64,000 nt of DNA, from positions 1 to 64,000 of the forward strand of contig JBOHGG010000030.1 of assembly GCA_050700115.1 (NCBI GenBank), written 5' to 3'. The stretch's first letter is position 1, and each line of letters starts with the position of its first letter. Shown here in pieces: positions 28,029 to 38,068 of the stretch. The notes beneath the pieces were generated by a model, which searched no databases, was not told the DNA's origin, and saw only the letters and a list, made by a program, of their open reading frames with translations. Origin of the DNA: GCA-003244245 sp050700115. Lineage in GTDB: Bacteria; Actinomycetota; Actinomycetes; Mycobacteriales; Pseudonocardiaceae. The translations under genes and the position numbers were made by a program.

Positions 28029-28168
28029 TCGCTTCGAAATACCAGTGACCATGACCGCTCTGCTGTTGCCGAACTCGACACCAGTGCTGTCCGAAGCCGC
28101 GCGGGCAGCACTGGTGTCGAACTCGGCGACAGCAGAGCGGTCGGTCACACCCGTATTTCGAAGCGAAT
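28027..28168. repeat. Palindromic dispersed element, copy 2
   Basis: 142 bases bounded by perfect 16-base terminal inverted repeats (ATTCGCTTCGAAATAC at 28027-28042 and its complement at 28153-28168). Nearly the whole interior is palindromic around a small loop near 28097. No coding capacity. It shares about 85-90 percent of the bases with copy 1 over the left and central part. It separates two broken genes. The form resembles a miniature inverted-repeat element. Confidence 0.8.
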
Positions 28169-28196
28169 CGCGGTTCCCGTGCCCGGCTGAGCAAGG

Positions 28197-28633
28197 TCAG
28201 CAGGGAATCACCGGCACGGACCTGGTGGCCGCAGTGACCAGGCGTTGAATGTCCGGGGGGTCGCTGGAGAGGATGCGGTCGCCCGGAGTGCGCCACCAGC
28301 ACCAGGGTGGCGTCGATCGGATCCTGGGTACCCGCCCGGCCGATCAGTACCCCGGCCGCATGTCCCGCCTCGTCGTCGGCTGGGCGGATATCGACGCTCC
28401 GAAACAGTCGCGCCAACCGCGCCTGGCGGCCCTGGGAATCATGCCACACCTGGGCGACGACGATCGCGTTGCTGCGCAGCTCCACACCGTGGCGCTGCGC
28501 CACCCGCAGCCGAGCGATCAGCACCTGGTCATCGCGCTCCGCGGCCACGAACGCGCCGTGCTCGCGCTCCCACTCGTCCAGATACTGCTCGAGGGCCTCC
28601 GCGCGGAGCTTGGTCGCCGCGATATGCCGGAAG
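28197..28633 (-). pseudogene. Broken vapBC toxin-antitoxin remnant (PIN domain)
   Basis: One open frame joins an antitoxin-like tail (IAATKLRAEALEQYLDEWEREHGAF) directly to a VapC PIN domain that has lost its first strand with the first catalytic Asp (it starts at VAAERDDQVLIARL). The PIN sequence continues through GVLIGRAGTQDPIDATLVLVAHSG, then shifts frame to RILSSDPPDIQRLVTAATRSVPVIPC, ending at 28197. The fusion point GAF could belong to both proteins, so the deletion may have used short shared bases. Both toxin and antitoxin are dead. Confidence 0.75.
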
Positions 28634-28714
28634 GTCTCTGGTGCAACGACGCCGGCTGGCGGCCGAGCTTCGCCTAGACTGCGCGTTGTCGGGTAACTGC
28701 CAAAGGGTGGTGTC

Positions 28715-29515
28715 ATGGACCAGGCCTGGGTTCCGGAGGAGCTCAACGTTGTGGTGCCTAGCTCAGCTCGCATCTATGACTACCTGCTGGGCGGGGGGCA
28801 CAACTTCGAGACTGACCGGCAGGCAGCGCAACGGCTACTCGCGGCGGTACCGGCGCGGGACATGGCCCGGCGCAACCGCAGTTTCCTTCGCCGAGCGGTG
28901 CTGTTCTTGATCGACGCCGGGATCCGGCAGTTCCTCGATCTCGGCTCCGGCATTCCGACGGTGGGCAATGTGCACGAGGTCGCCCAGGAAGCTGACCCAG
29001 CGTGCCGGGTGTTGTACGTGGACATCGAGCCGATCGCGGTCGCCCATAGTGAGTTGCTGCTCGCAGGCAATGACAACGCCTCGGTGATCCGCGCCGATCT
29101 GCGTAAACCAGACACGATCCTCGACGCTCCCGAGACACGCCGGTTGCTGGATCTGCGACAGCCGCTGGGCGTGCTCATGGTCGGTGTTATGCAGTTCGTC
29201 CCGGACGACGATGATCCGTGGGCTATCGTCGCCGGTTACCGGGAGCACCTCGCGCCCGGCAGTTACGTCGCGATGTCGCACTTCACGCCGGACGGTATGC
29301 CCGAGCGGATGGCCAAGGCAGTCGAAGTGTTCAAGAACACCCAGGAGCCGGCCCACCCCCGCCCCCATGCCCAGGTCATGCGCATGTTCGACGGTTTCGA
29401 ATTGGTGGAACCTGGTCTGGTGTACACCTCGCAGTGGCGCCCGGAATCGGCGGAAGACGCCGACGACCAGCCACACCATTCCAACCTCTACGCAGCCATC
29501 GGCCGAAAGCTGTAG
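28715..29515 (+). CDS. SAM-dependent methyltransferase (SAV2177/DUF574 family)
   Basis: A 266-residue protein with PSSARIYDYLLGGGHNFETDR at the N-terminus, FLDLGSGIPTVGNVHE as SAM-binding motif I and VLYVDIEPIAV as motif II. This family is much expanded in Streptomyces and Pseudonocardiaceae; its substrates are unknown. Length is normal. It is on the plus strand between decayed genes and stands alone. Confidence 0.9.
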   Translation: MDQAWVPEELNVVVPSSARIYDYLLGGGHNFETDRQAAQRLLAAVPARDMARRNRSFLRRAVLFLIDAGIRQFLDLGSGIPTVGNVHEVAQEADPACRVLYVDIEPIAVAHSELLLAGNDNASVIRADLRKPDTILDAPETRRLLDLRQPLGVLMVGVMQFVPDDDDPWAIVAGYREHLAPGSYVAMSHFTPDGMPERMAKAVEVFKNTQEPAHPRPHAQVMRMFDGFELVEPGLVYTSQWRPESAEDADDQPHHSNLYAAIGRKL

Positions 29516-29539
29516 AGCGCTGCGGCCGAGGCGAAACCC

Positions 29540-30397
29540 TCACCCCCCCGGTACCGGCAGTAGGTCTCCCTCGCTCGGGGGTGGCGGCGGGGGCGCGGAT
29601 GGCGGCGCGCCGCGGGCACACTGGTAGCGAGGAGCGGTCGGGTCAAAGCCCTCGGCGCGTTCGCATGTGGTGGTCGACCCGTCGGCCTCGGCGACGGTCC
29701 AGCCCACCGGCGGTTCGCCCCGCAGACCCGGCGCTCCCTGGGCACCCTGGCACTGGGTGGGTTCGACCAGGCACGGCGGGGACTCGCCAGGCTCTCCGGG
29801 GTCTCCAGGGTCACCCTGGGGTCCGCGTAGCGCCTCGGCATTGGCCACCAGGTAGGCCTGCACCGCCTCATTGAGCTGTTCGGGAGTGGGCCCAACGGGC
29901 GGCGGGGGCAGGGTGGTCAGTTGCGCCGCAATCTCGGCCTTGATCCGTTCGGGGGTGGCCACCGCGATGGGCTGGCTGGCGATCTGCGCTGCGACCTGCG
30001 CCGTGGACGCCGCGCTGAGCACCTCGGAATCCGATGCGGTCCCTGGTGGGGGGATCGGTACGGTCGCCAAGCCGCGGCGCGTGAGTTCGGCGTTTGCCAC
30101 CACCCCGAGGTCGTAAGCCCCCTGCGCGAGCTGCCGAATGTCCTGCGACGCGGCCTGGAACTGGGTCGCGCGCACCTGATCCTCAGCGGTGTTCTGGGCG
30201 ATGCTTCGGTTCAGCAGCAGCAGCGGGACGCCGACGAGCAAGGACGTGACCACCGAGGCCGCGACCGCGCCCCGGAAGTAGGCGCGGCCTTCACGGTGGA
30301 CCTCTTGCCGCGCAACCTGGGGAGCGGCCCGGGCGGTTTGCGCGATGGAGTCACGCAGCCGGTCCAAGCCTTCAGTGAGCTCATCCACGCTTGTCAT
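29540..30397 (-). CDS. Membrane-anchored protein with collagen-like segment
   Basis: A 285-residue protein: cytoplasmic helix, one transmembrane segment (about 47-65), a long Ala/Gln-rich probably coiled-coil region, then short collagen-like Gly-X-Y runs (GPQGDPGDPGEPGE and GAQGAPGLRGEP) around a Cys pair, and a C-terminal domain with two further cysteines and a Pro-rich end. Such tails form trimers in phage fibres and in some bacterial surface proteins. Its start overlaps the end of the upstream gene (ATG at 30397; TTG at 30403 is possible). Function unknown. Confidence 0.7.
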   Translation of the reverse strand: MTSVDELTEGLDRLRDSIAQTARAAPQVARQEVHREGRAYFRGAVAASVVTSLLVGVPLLLLNRSIAQNTAEDQVRATQFQAASQDIRQLAQGAYDLGVVANAELTRRGLATVPIPPPGTASDSEVLSAASTAQVAAQIASQPIAVATPERIKAEIAAQLTTLPPPPVGPTPEQLNEAVQAYLVANAEALRGPQGDPGDPGEPGESPPCLVEPTQCQGAQGAPGLRGEPPVGWTVAEADGSTTTCERAEGFDPTAPRYQCARGAPPSAPPPPPPSEGDLLPVPGG

Positions 30398-30647
30398 GGA
30401 CAACCGTCATCTGCAGCGCCTCGAGTCGTCCGACTCGGGTTTGCAGGTCTGCGATTGCGGACTGGATGAGCGTCACCGCGTCGCTGGCCTGTTGCGCGAT
30501 CACCCCAGGTGTCATCGGTTCAAGGGTCGACCGGCCCGGTTTGACCCGCTCCACGATCATTGGACCAATCACAGCCGTCACCACGATTCCGATCAAGGAG
30601 ATGGCCGCGATCGTGATCGTCAGCCACGGTGGCCCCCCCGCCTCCAC
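30381..30647 (-). CDS. Small membrane protein with coiled coil
   Basis: An 88-residue protein with one transmembrane helix (about 9-30) and a C-terminal heptad-rich helix (VTLIQSAIADLQTRVGRLEAL). It overlaps the collagen-like gene by about 17 bases, so the two are co-translated and may form one membrane complex. The size and layout recall phage holin-like or trimerisation partners, but no family is recognised. GTG start. Confidence 0.6.
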   Translation of the reverse strand: MEAGGPPWLTITIAAISLIGIVVTAVIGPMIVERVKPGRSTLEPMTPGVIAQQASDAVTLIQSAIADLQTRVGRLEALQMTVVHDKRG

Positions 30648-30722
30648 AGTTCCTCCGTTCTACCGTCCAGTACCTGCTCGTGTGCAGGTTCACCGACGGC
30701 GAAGACACTCCCCGGTAGTCCC

Positions 30723-31139
30723 CTAGCCGGAGAACGCCGGAAGCTTGCCACTATTCGTCACTCCCTGATGGTTCGCCTCCCAGGCGTGCACGACGTTGAG
30801 CGGCAACCGACCACGGTCGCTGACATTGTGGCCATTCTGCTTGGCCCACTCGCGGATGGCCTTGAGGGTGTCGCGGTTGTAGCCGCTTCCCGCGACCTTC
30901 CCGTTGCCGTTCGCACGGCCGGCCGAGCGGTCTGGGCCACGAGTGCCCGGGCGCCGCCCACTGGTCTTACGGGCGGCCGCGACGTAACTGGACAACTTAT
31001 CACGAAGCTGGGCGGCGTTGTCGTCGGCCAGGTCGATCTCGTACGTGACACCCTCGAGCGCGAACTCGACTGTCGTAATGTCTTCAGCTTCCTCGCCAGT
31101 GAGGTCGTCGATGAGGGTGACGATGGTCTTCTGAGCCAC
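30723..31139 (-). CDS. lsr2: Lsr2 family nucleoid-associated protein
   Basis: A 138-residue protein. The N-terminal dimerisation part (MAQKTIVTLIDDLTGEEAEDITTV...) is typical, followed by a basic linker and the C-terminal DNA-binding domain (IREWAKQNGHNVSDRGRLP), though the family AT-hook core RGR is here within DRGRLP. A C-terminal extension of about 25 residues after the usual end is present. Lsr2 binds AT-rich DNA and silences transferred genes. Several actinobacteria hold more than one copy; its place in an accessory region suggests this may be such an extra copy. Confidence 0.93.
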   Translation of the reverse strand: MAQKTIVTLIDDLTGEEAEDITTVEFALEGVTYEIDLADDNAAQLRDKLSSYVAAARKTSGRRPGTRGPDRSAGRANGNGKVAGSGYNRDTLKAIREWAKQNGHNVSDRGRLPLNVVHAWEANHQGVTNSGKLPAFSG

Positions 31140-31367
31140 GGCTACGGATTCTCCTTGTCGAGAGGAACGCGGCGTACCGAAACTGCCGCGTCATGAACGC
31201 TGATCGCGACAAGATACACACAATGCCGGCGATGCGAACATGCGGCATGCCGTAGCGCCCGTTTCGCCACGTTGCGTCGGACTCAAGGCGGCCCGAACAG
31301 CTCTGGTGCCGGGTTGGACGCAATAGAGCGCTCGCGGCCGCCAGCTCGCCCGACGTGGGCGCAGGGG

Positions 31368-32354
31368 TCATCCAGCGCGGCGTAGGCGCGCTACCTCGGC
31401 GAGCACCACACCGGCGGCCACCGACGCGTTGAGCGATTCGACCGGCCCCGCCATGGGTACCGACACCGTGGCGTCACACGTTTCACGGACCAGCCGGGAC
31501 AGCCCCCGCCCCTCCGAACCGAGCACCAGCACCAGCGGTCCGGTCGCCAGCGGGAACGAGTCCAATGACATCGAGCCGCCGGCGTCCAGCCCGACAACCA
31601 TCAGGCCGGATGCAGCACAGTCCTTGAGCGTGCGCACCAGATTGGTGGCCCGGGCCACCGGCAGGCGCGCGGCCGTGCCGGCCGAGGTCCGCCAGGCCAC
31701 CGCGGTCATCCCCGCCGAGCGCCGCTGCGGCACCAGCAGTCCGTGCGCACCGAACGCGGCGGCCGAGCGGACCACGGCACCCAGGTTGCGCGGGTCGGTC
31801 ACCCCATCGAGCGCGACGAGCAGTGGTGGTGACCCGGAGTCCTGGGCGGCAGCCAGCACGTCCTCGGCTACGGCATACTCATACGGGGGCACCTGCAGCG
31901 CCATCCCCTGGTGCAGCGCACCCCCGGCCAGCCGGTCGAGGTCAGCTCTGGGCACCTCGAGAATGGACAGACCGGCATCGGCGGCCAACCGTACGGACTC
32001 GCTGACCCGGTCGTCGGCATCCACCCCGATAGCGACGTGCAGCGCGGTGGCCGGTACCCCGGCGCGCAGGCACTCCAGTACCGGATTGCGACCGAGTACG
32101 GTCTCTCCCGGCTCGGTACCGGCTCGGCGGCGGGCCCGAGCGGCCGGGTTGGCATGACCAGCTCCCCGCTGGGCCGGTTGACGCTGGGCCGGACGGCCTG
32201 GTCGTTGGGCAGGATGGCCGGTTCGCTGCTCGGCGGGCGGCGTGGCGCCGCGGCCGCGCAGCCCCTTGGACTTGCGCCCGCCGGAACCCGCGACGGCGCC
32301 CTTCTTGGTGCCCGGCTTGCGCATCGCACCCCTGCGCTGGGAATTACCAGCCAT
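31368..32354 (-). CDS. rlmB: 23S rRNA (guanosine-2'-O-)-methyltransferase RlmB
   Basis: A 328-residue SpoU/TrmH protein: Arg/Lys/Gln-rich N-terminal tail (about 1-80), a substrate-binding domain beginning at VLGRNPVLECLRAG, and the knotted SPOUT domain with LDGVTDPRNLGAVVRSAAAFG, LVLGSEGRGLSRLV and PMAGPVESLNASVAAGVVL. Methylates G2251 of 23S rRNA. The ATG at 32354 has AAGGGGAG upstream and follows the cysS stop by 4 bases. Confidence 0.93.
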   Translation of the reverse strand: MAGNSQRRGAMRKPGTKKGAVAGSGGRKSKGLRGRGATPPAEQRTGHPAQRPGRPAQRQPAQRGAGHANPAARARRRAGTEPGETVLGRNPVLECLRAGVPATALHVAIGVDADDRVSESVRLAADAGLSILEVPRADLDRLAGGALHQGMALQVPPYEYAVAEDVLAAAQDSGSPPLLVALDGVTDPRNLGAVVRSAAAFGAHGLLVPQRRSAGMTAVAWRTSAGTAARLPVARATNLVRTLKDCAASGLMVVGLDAGGSMSLDSFPLATGPLVLVLGSEGRGLSRLVRETCDATVSVPMAGPVESLNASVAAGVVLAEVARLRRAG

Positions 32355-32358
32355 CACG

Positions 32359-33747
<1,389 letters not shown>

Positions 33748-33805
33748 GACGCGATGGTACGGGGCACCCGTGAGTGGCAATCCGGGCTATGGCTCGCATC
33801 GCCAC

Positions 33806-34270
33806 TCACAGGCCGCGCAGCAGCACGGTGGCCACTGCCGCGATACCTTCGCCGCGGCCGGTGAGCCCGAGACCGTCGGTGGTGGTGCCGGAGACCGAGA
33901 CGGGGCCGCCCAACGCCTCGGACAGCACCCGCTGCGCCTCGGCCCGGCGGCTGTCCACCCGCGGCACGTTCCCGATCACCTGCACCGCGCCGTTGCCCAC
34001 CGCCCAGCCCTCGACGGTCAACCTGCGACGTACTTCGGTGAGCAGTTCGGTGCCGTGCGCCCCGGCCCAACGCTGCTCACCGGTGCCGAACACCGCACCC
34101 AGGTCGCCCAGCCCTGCCGCGGACAGCGCAGCGTCGCACAACGCATGCGCGGCGACGTCACCGTCGGAGTGCCCGGCGCAACCCGTGATCCCCGGCCAGT
34201 GCAACCCGGCGAGCCAGCACTCCCGGCCGGGCTGTACCGGGTGCACGTCAGTGCCGATCCCGACCCTCAT
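33806..34270 (-). CDS. ispF: 2-C-methyl-D-erythritol 2,4-cyclodiphosphate synthase
   Basis: A 154-residue protein of normal length. RVGIGTDVHPV and GHSDGDVAAHALCDA carry the zinc-binding Asp/His residues, and GTTTDGLGLTGRGEGIAA is the C-terminal signature. It makes the cyclic diphosphate of the MEP isoprenoid pathway. Overlaps ispD by ATGA. Confidence 0.96.
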   Translation of the reverse strand: MRVGIGTDVHPVQPGRECWLAGLHWPGITGCAGHSDGDVAAHALCDAALSAAGLGDLGAVFGTGEQRWAGAHGTELLTEVRRRLTVEGWAVGNGAVQVIGNVPRVDSRRAEAQRVLSEALGGPVSVSGTTTDGLGLTGRGEGIAAVATVLLRGL

Positions 34271-34968
34271 ATCCGACCGGCCGCTACCGCGCCGGCCAGC
34301 ACCTCGGCAACGACGAGGTCGAACGGAGTGGTGATCTTGAAGGCGTGCGGATGGCCCGGCAGCGTGGTCACGGTGTCCCCCAGCCGCTCGACGAGACCGG
34401 CATCGTCGGTCACCGGTCCGGACGGCGCCTGGTGCGCCCGGCGAAGCAGGTCCCCGGCGAATCCCTGCGGGGTCTGCACCACTCGCAAAGCCGAGCGGTC
34501 CACTGTCGACAGGACCCGACCGTCGGGATCCACCCGCTTGATCGTGTCAACCACCGTCAGGACCGGCACCACAGCCCGCTGCCCGGTCCGGACCGCCTCG
34601 ACCACTGCTTGGATCACGCTGACCGGGGTGAGGCAGCGAGCGGCGTCATGCACCAGCACCACCTCGGCGTCCGGCACGCTCTGCAAGGCCAGACGGACCG
34701 AGTCGGACCGTTGCGCCCCACCGGTCACGAGCCGCACCCGCTCGCCCGCATCGGCGAGTGCGGCTCGGGCCTGCTCCCGGTGCTGGGCACCGACCGCAAC
34801 CACCACCAGCTCGACGCAGCCAGCTGCCAGCAGCCCCCGCACGCAATGCCAGAGCAACGGGCGGCCAAGCAGCGGCACGAAGGCCTTGGGCATCCCGGCT
34901 GCCAACCGCACGCCCTGCCCCGCAGCCGGCACCAGCGCCGCGACCCGGGCCGGGGCACGGGCCGCCAC
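34267..34968 (-). CDS. ispD: 2-C-methyl-D-erythritol 4-phosphate cytidylyltransferase
   Basis: A 233-residue nucleotidyltransferase: VAALVPAAGQGVRLAAGMPKAF is the CTP-binding loop, VLVHDAARCL the metal site and DDAGLVE the substrate motif. It activates MEP with CTP. Sixteen bases after carD, overlapping ispF; co-transcribed with both. Confidence 0.95.
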   Translation of the reverse strand: MAARAPARVAALVPAAGQGVRLAAGMPKAFVPLLGRPLLWHCVRGLLAAGCVELVVVAVGAQHREQARAALADAGERVRLVTGGAQRSDSVRLALQSVPDAEVVLVHDAARCLTPVSVIQAVVEAVRTGQRAVVPVLTVVDTIKRVDPDGRVLSTVDRSALRVVQTPQGFAGDLLRRAHQAPSGPVTDDAGLVERLGDTVTTLPGHPHAFKITTPFDLVVAEVLAGAVAAGRI

Positions 34969-34984
34969 CCGAGCCGCCGGCTCG

Positions 34985-35473
34985 TCAGGAAGCTGCAGCG
35001 AGGACCTCGTCGAGGAGCACCTCGGCGTTGTCTTCGTTGGTGCCCTCGGCGAGTGCGAGCTCGCTCACCAGAATCTGGCGGGCCTTCGCGAGCATTCGCT
35101 TCTCGCCAGCCGACAGGCCGCGGTCACGCTCGCGACGCCATAGATCCCGGACCACTTCCGCCACTTTGTTGACGTCGCCAGAGGCGAGCTTCTCCAAGTT
35201 GGCCTTGTACCGCCGCGACCAGTTCGTCGGCTCCTCGGTATGGGGAGCACGCAGCACCTCGAAAACCCGGTCGAGACCCTCTTGGCCGACCACGTCCCGG
35301 ACGCCGACGACTTCGGCGTTAGCAGCGGGAACGCGGACGGTAAGATCACCCTGAGCGACCTTGAGGACGAGGTACTTCTTCTCCTCGCCTTTGATCACTC
35401 GAGTTTCGATGGCCTCGATAAGAGCGGCACCGTGGTGCGGGTAGACGACGGTCTCTCCGACCTTGAAAACCAT
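34985..35473 (-). CDS. carD: CarD family transcriptional regulator
   Basis: A 162-residue protein almost identical in layout to mycobacterial CarD: N-terminal RNA polymerase beta-binding Tudor-like domain (MVFKVGETVVYPHHGAALIEAIE) and C-terminal helical DNA-binding domain with the NWSRRYKANLEKLASGD segment. It stabilises open complexes at rRNA and other promoters. First gene of the block toward ispD; a 299-base divergent gap to the lipoprotein gene holds its promoter. Confidence 0.96.
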   Translation of the reverse strand: MVFKVGETVVYPHHGAALIEAIETRVIKGEEKKYLVLKVAQGDLTVRVPAANAEVVGVRDVVGQEGLDRVFEVLRAPHTEEPTNWSRRYKANLEKLASGDVNKVAEVVRDLWRRERDRGLSAGEKRMLAKARQILVSELALAEGTNEDNAEVLLDEVLAAAS

Positions 35474-35772
35474 GTGTCCTCTGCCCCTTTCGATGTACCC
35501 AGGTTACCACGCCCGGAAACCGTCCGGCGCTGGGGATCGCAGCGTCGTCGCAGGTCAGGGGATCGACAACCGGCTCCCCCCAGGCAACGCTGCGCTCCCC
35601 CAGCTCAAGGTAGCTCCACTGTAGACTGACACGAGCCCGATACGAGCCCGGCGCCAGACCGGCGCCGGCTGGGCCGGGCGCGCCGAAGCACCGCGCCTGC
35701 GGATAGGATTCACCCTGGTCAGATGAGGCTGGCCGGACGTTCGGCGAGCAGGACATGAGGAGGACTTTGCCC

Positions 35773-36381
35773 GTGAGCCGCCGGCCCAGCTCTATGCGGC
35801 GCCCCCTCGCTGTCACCGCCTTGGTCGCGGCCTGCTGCGCCGCCACAGTAGCGCTGGCCGGCTGCGGTGCGGGCCAGATCACCCAGACCGATAGCCAAGT
35901 GGCCGCCGTACCCGGGGCCTACGGTGATGTCGGGAACATCGCGCTGCGCAATGTGCTGATCCACTACCCGCCCAGCCCCAATGGCATCTACCCGGCCGGT
36001 TCGAACGTGCCGGTGCTGCTCACCATCGTCAACCTGGGCACCAGTGCCGACGAGCTGATCGACGTGACCAGCCCAGCTGCCAGCCAAGTGCTCGTGCTGG
36101 GCACCAGCACCATCCCCCCCGGAACGAACGTCACCAGCACCATCGGCTCCACGCTGGCAGGTGCCCAGAGCCCGCTGGTCGCCGGGGAGCTGCGCATCGT
36201 GCTCACCACCACCCAACCGCTGCGCGCCGGGTTGAACACCCCGGTCACCTTCGTGTTCCGGAACGCAGGCACGGTGACCGTGCCGGTGCCCATGGCGGCA
36301 CCCTCGAACTCGGCGGGCGAGATTCCCGAGAGAGTCGCAGAGAGCGACGAAGAGGGCCACGGAGGCGGCGGGCACGGCTGA
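35773..36381 (+). CDS. LpqE-like lipoprotein
   Basis: A 202-residue lipoprotein: signal with lipobox LAGC (Cys31), then a beta-sandwich domain (NVLIHYPPS...VPVLLTIVNLGTSADELIDV) and a His/Gly-rich tail (EEGHGGGGHG). The position between carD and radA is that of mycobacterial LpqE; the fold resembles small copper-chaperone-like (PCuAC) domains, but the metal-binding Met/His of that family are not evident, apart from the tail. GTG at 35773 is preferred because AGGAGG lies 9 bases upstream; ATG at 35755 has none. Confidence 0.75.
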   Translation: MSRRPSSMRRPLAVTALVAACCAATVALAGCGAGQITQTDSQVAAVPGAYGDVGNIALRNVLIHYPPSPNGIYPAGSNVPVLLTIVNLGTSADELIDVTSPAASQVLVLGTSTIPPGTNVTSTIGSTLAGAQSPLVAGELRIVLTTTQPLRAGLNTPVTFVFRNAGTVTVPVPMAAPSNSAGEIPERVAESDEEGHGGGGHG

Positions 36382-36426
36382 GCCGCGCGGTCGCACTGTC
36401 GGGTCAGGCAGATAGCGTCCGCGCCC

Positions 36427-37809
36427 ATGGCAAGGTCCCCGGTGAACGCCCGCGCTGCACACCGCTGCACCGAATGCGGCCACCAGGTCGCCAAGTGGGT
36501 TGGGCGCTGCCCGGAGTGCCAGACCTGGGGCAGCGTGGCGGCGACCGGTCCGCGCCCGGTGACGCGGGTCGTGGCCGGCGCTCCGTCGTCCCCGGCCCGC
36601 CCGATCTCCCAGGTCGACCTGCATTCCGCGCGAGCCACGGCGACCGGGGTGTCCGAACTCGACCGGGTACTCGGCGGCGGGCTGGTGCCCGGCGCGGTGG
36701 TGTTGCTGGCCGGCGAACCCGGGGTCGGAAAGTCCACGCTGCTGCTGGAGGTCGCGCACTGCTGCGCGGTGGCCGGCAGGCGCGCGCTCTACGTGACCGG
36801 CGAGGAGTCCGCGGGCCAGGTCCGGCTGCGGGCGCAGCGCACCGGCGCACTGCACGACGAGCTGTTCCTGGCCGCCGAGTCCGACCTCGCCGCGGTGCTC
36901 GGGCACCTCGACGCGGTCGATCCGGGGCTGCTGATCGTCGACTCGGTGCAGACCATGTCCTGTCCCGGCGCCGAGGGCAGCCCGGGCGGGGTGTCCCAGG
37001 TCCGCGCCGTGGCCAGCGTGTTGATCACCACCGCCAAGCAGCGCGGGCTACCGGTGGTGCTGGTCGGGCACGTCACCAAGGACGGCACGGTGGCCGGGCC
37101 CCGGGTGCTCGAGCACCTGGTCGACGTGGTGCTGCAGTTCGAAGGAGAACGGCACTCAACGCTGCGGATGGTCCGCGGGATCAAGAACCGGTTCGGGCCC
37201 GCCGACGAGGTCGGCTGCTTCGAACTCACCGACGATGGCATCACCGGTCTGCCCGACCCGTCCGGGCTGTTTCTCACCCGCCGCGATGGTGCCGTGCCCG
37301 GGACGGCGGTGACGGTCGTGGTGGAGGGCAAACGGCCGATGCTGGGGGAGGTCCAGGCGCTGGTCGCCGAGTCCGCGCTGGCCAACCCGCGCCGGGCGGT
37401 CAGCGGTCTGGACTCCTCCCGGGTGGCCATGATCCTGGCGGTCACCGAGCGCCGCGGGGGCGTGCGGTTGGCGGGGTCGGACGTGTACACCGCGACGGTG
37501 GGCGGGATGCGCGTGGTGGAGCCGGCGGCCGATCTCGCCGTCGCGCTGGCCGTCGCGTCGGCAGCCGGTGACCTCCCGCTGCCCCCACACACAGTGGCGA
37601 TCGGGGAGGTCGGGCTGGCCGGCGAGGTCCGGCACGTGACCGGGCTACGCCGGCGCCTCGCCGAGGCCGCTCGGCTGGGCTTCCGGCACGCGCTCGTGCC
37701 CCCGGAAAGCGACCCGGCCAGCGCCCCGGGCGGCGATGGCGCCTCGCCGCCCGGAATGCGCCTGCACGCGGTGGCCGACCTGAGCGCGGCGCTGCGCTGG
37801 TTGCGCTAG
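36427..37809 (+). CDS. radA: DNA repair protein RadA
   Basis: A 460-residue protein with the four-Cys zinc finger (CTECGHQVAKWVGRCPEC), Walker A GEPGVGKST, the RadA-specific KNRFGP motif and a C-terminal Lon-like domain. It acts as a branch-migration helicase in recombination repair. In Mycobacterium disA follows directly; here it does not. Confidence 0.96.
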   Translation: MARSPVNARAAHRCTECGHQVAKWVGRCPECQTWGSVAATGPRPVTRVVAGAPSSPARPISQVDLHSARATATGVSELDRVLGGGLVPGAVVLLAGEPGVGKSTLLLEVAHCCAVAGRRALYVTGEESAGQVRLRAQRTGALHDELFLAAESDLAAVLGHLDAVDPGLLIVDSVQTMSCPGAEGSPGGVSQVRAVASVLITTAKQRGLPVVLVGHVTKDGTVAGPRVLEHLVDVVLQFEGERHSTLRMVRGIKNRFGPADEVGCFELTDDGITGLPDPSGLFLTRRDGAVPGTAVTVVVEGKRPMLGEVQALVAESALANPRRAVSGLDSSRVAMILAVTERRGGVRLAGSDVYTATVGGMRVVEPAADLAVALAVASAAGDLPLPPHTVAIGEVGLAGEVRHVTGLRRRLAEAARLGFRHALVPPESDPASAPGGDGASPPGMRLHAVADLSAALRWLR

Positions 37810-37864
37810 TAGGGTCGATGCACCCGAACACCCTGCCCAGGCTGCGGAGGAACCGGCGCAGAGC

Positions 37865-38068
37865 ATGAGCCCATTGGAGTGGTACAGCATGGCACCGAGG
37901 TGCGGTCCTTGTGGCCAGCGTGCCCTCCTGAGCCGACTGGCGGCCGAGAGACTTGCGGACTACTCCGCAGACCGCCTCGTCGTGTTCGAGTGCCCCCATC
38001 AGCCCGATGCATGGCATGTCTGCGCTCCCGATCTAGAACTCACTCCGCGAACTCGCGGGCGCGCATAA
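37865..38068 (+). CDS. Small Cys-containing protein
   Basis: A 67-residue protein (59 if the ATG at 37889 is used, which has GGAG upstream). It holds CGPCGQRALLSR, then a FECPHQPDAWHVCAP segment: a CxxC plus C/H/H/C pattern that would suit a small zinc ribbon. Similar small proteins are frequent in actinobacteria, with unknown function. It starts 55 bases after radA. Confidence 0.5.
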   Translation: MSPLEWYSMAPRCGPCGQRALLSRLAAERLADYSADRLVVFECPHQPDAWHVCAPDLELTPRTRGRA

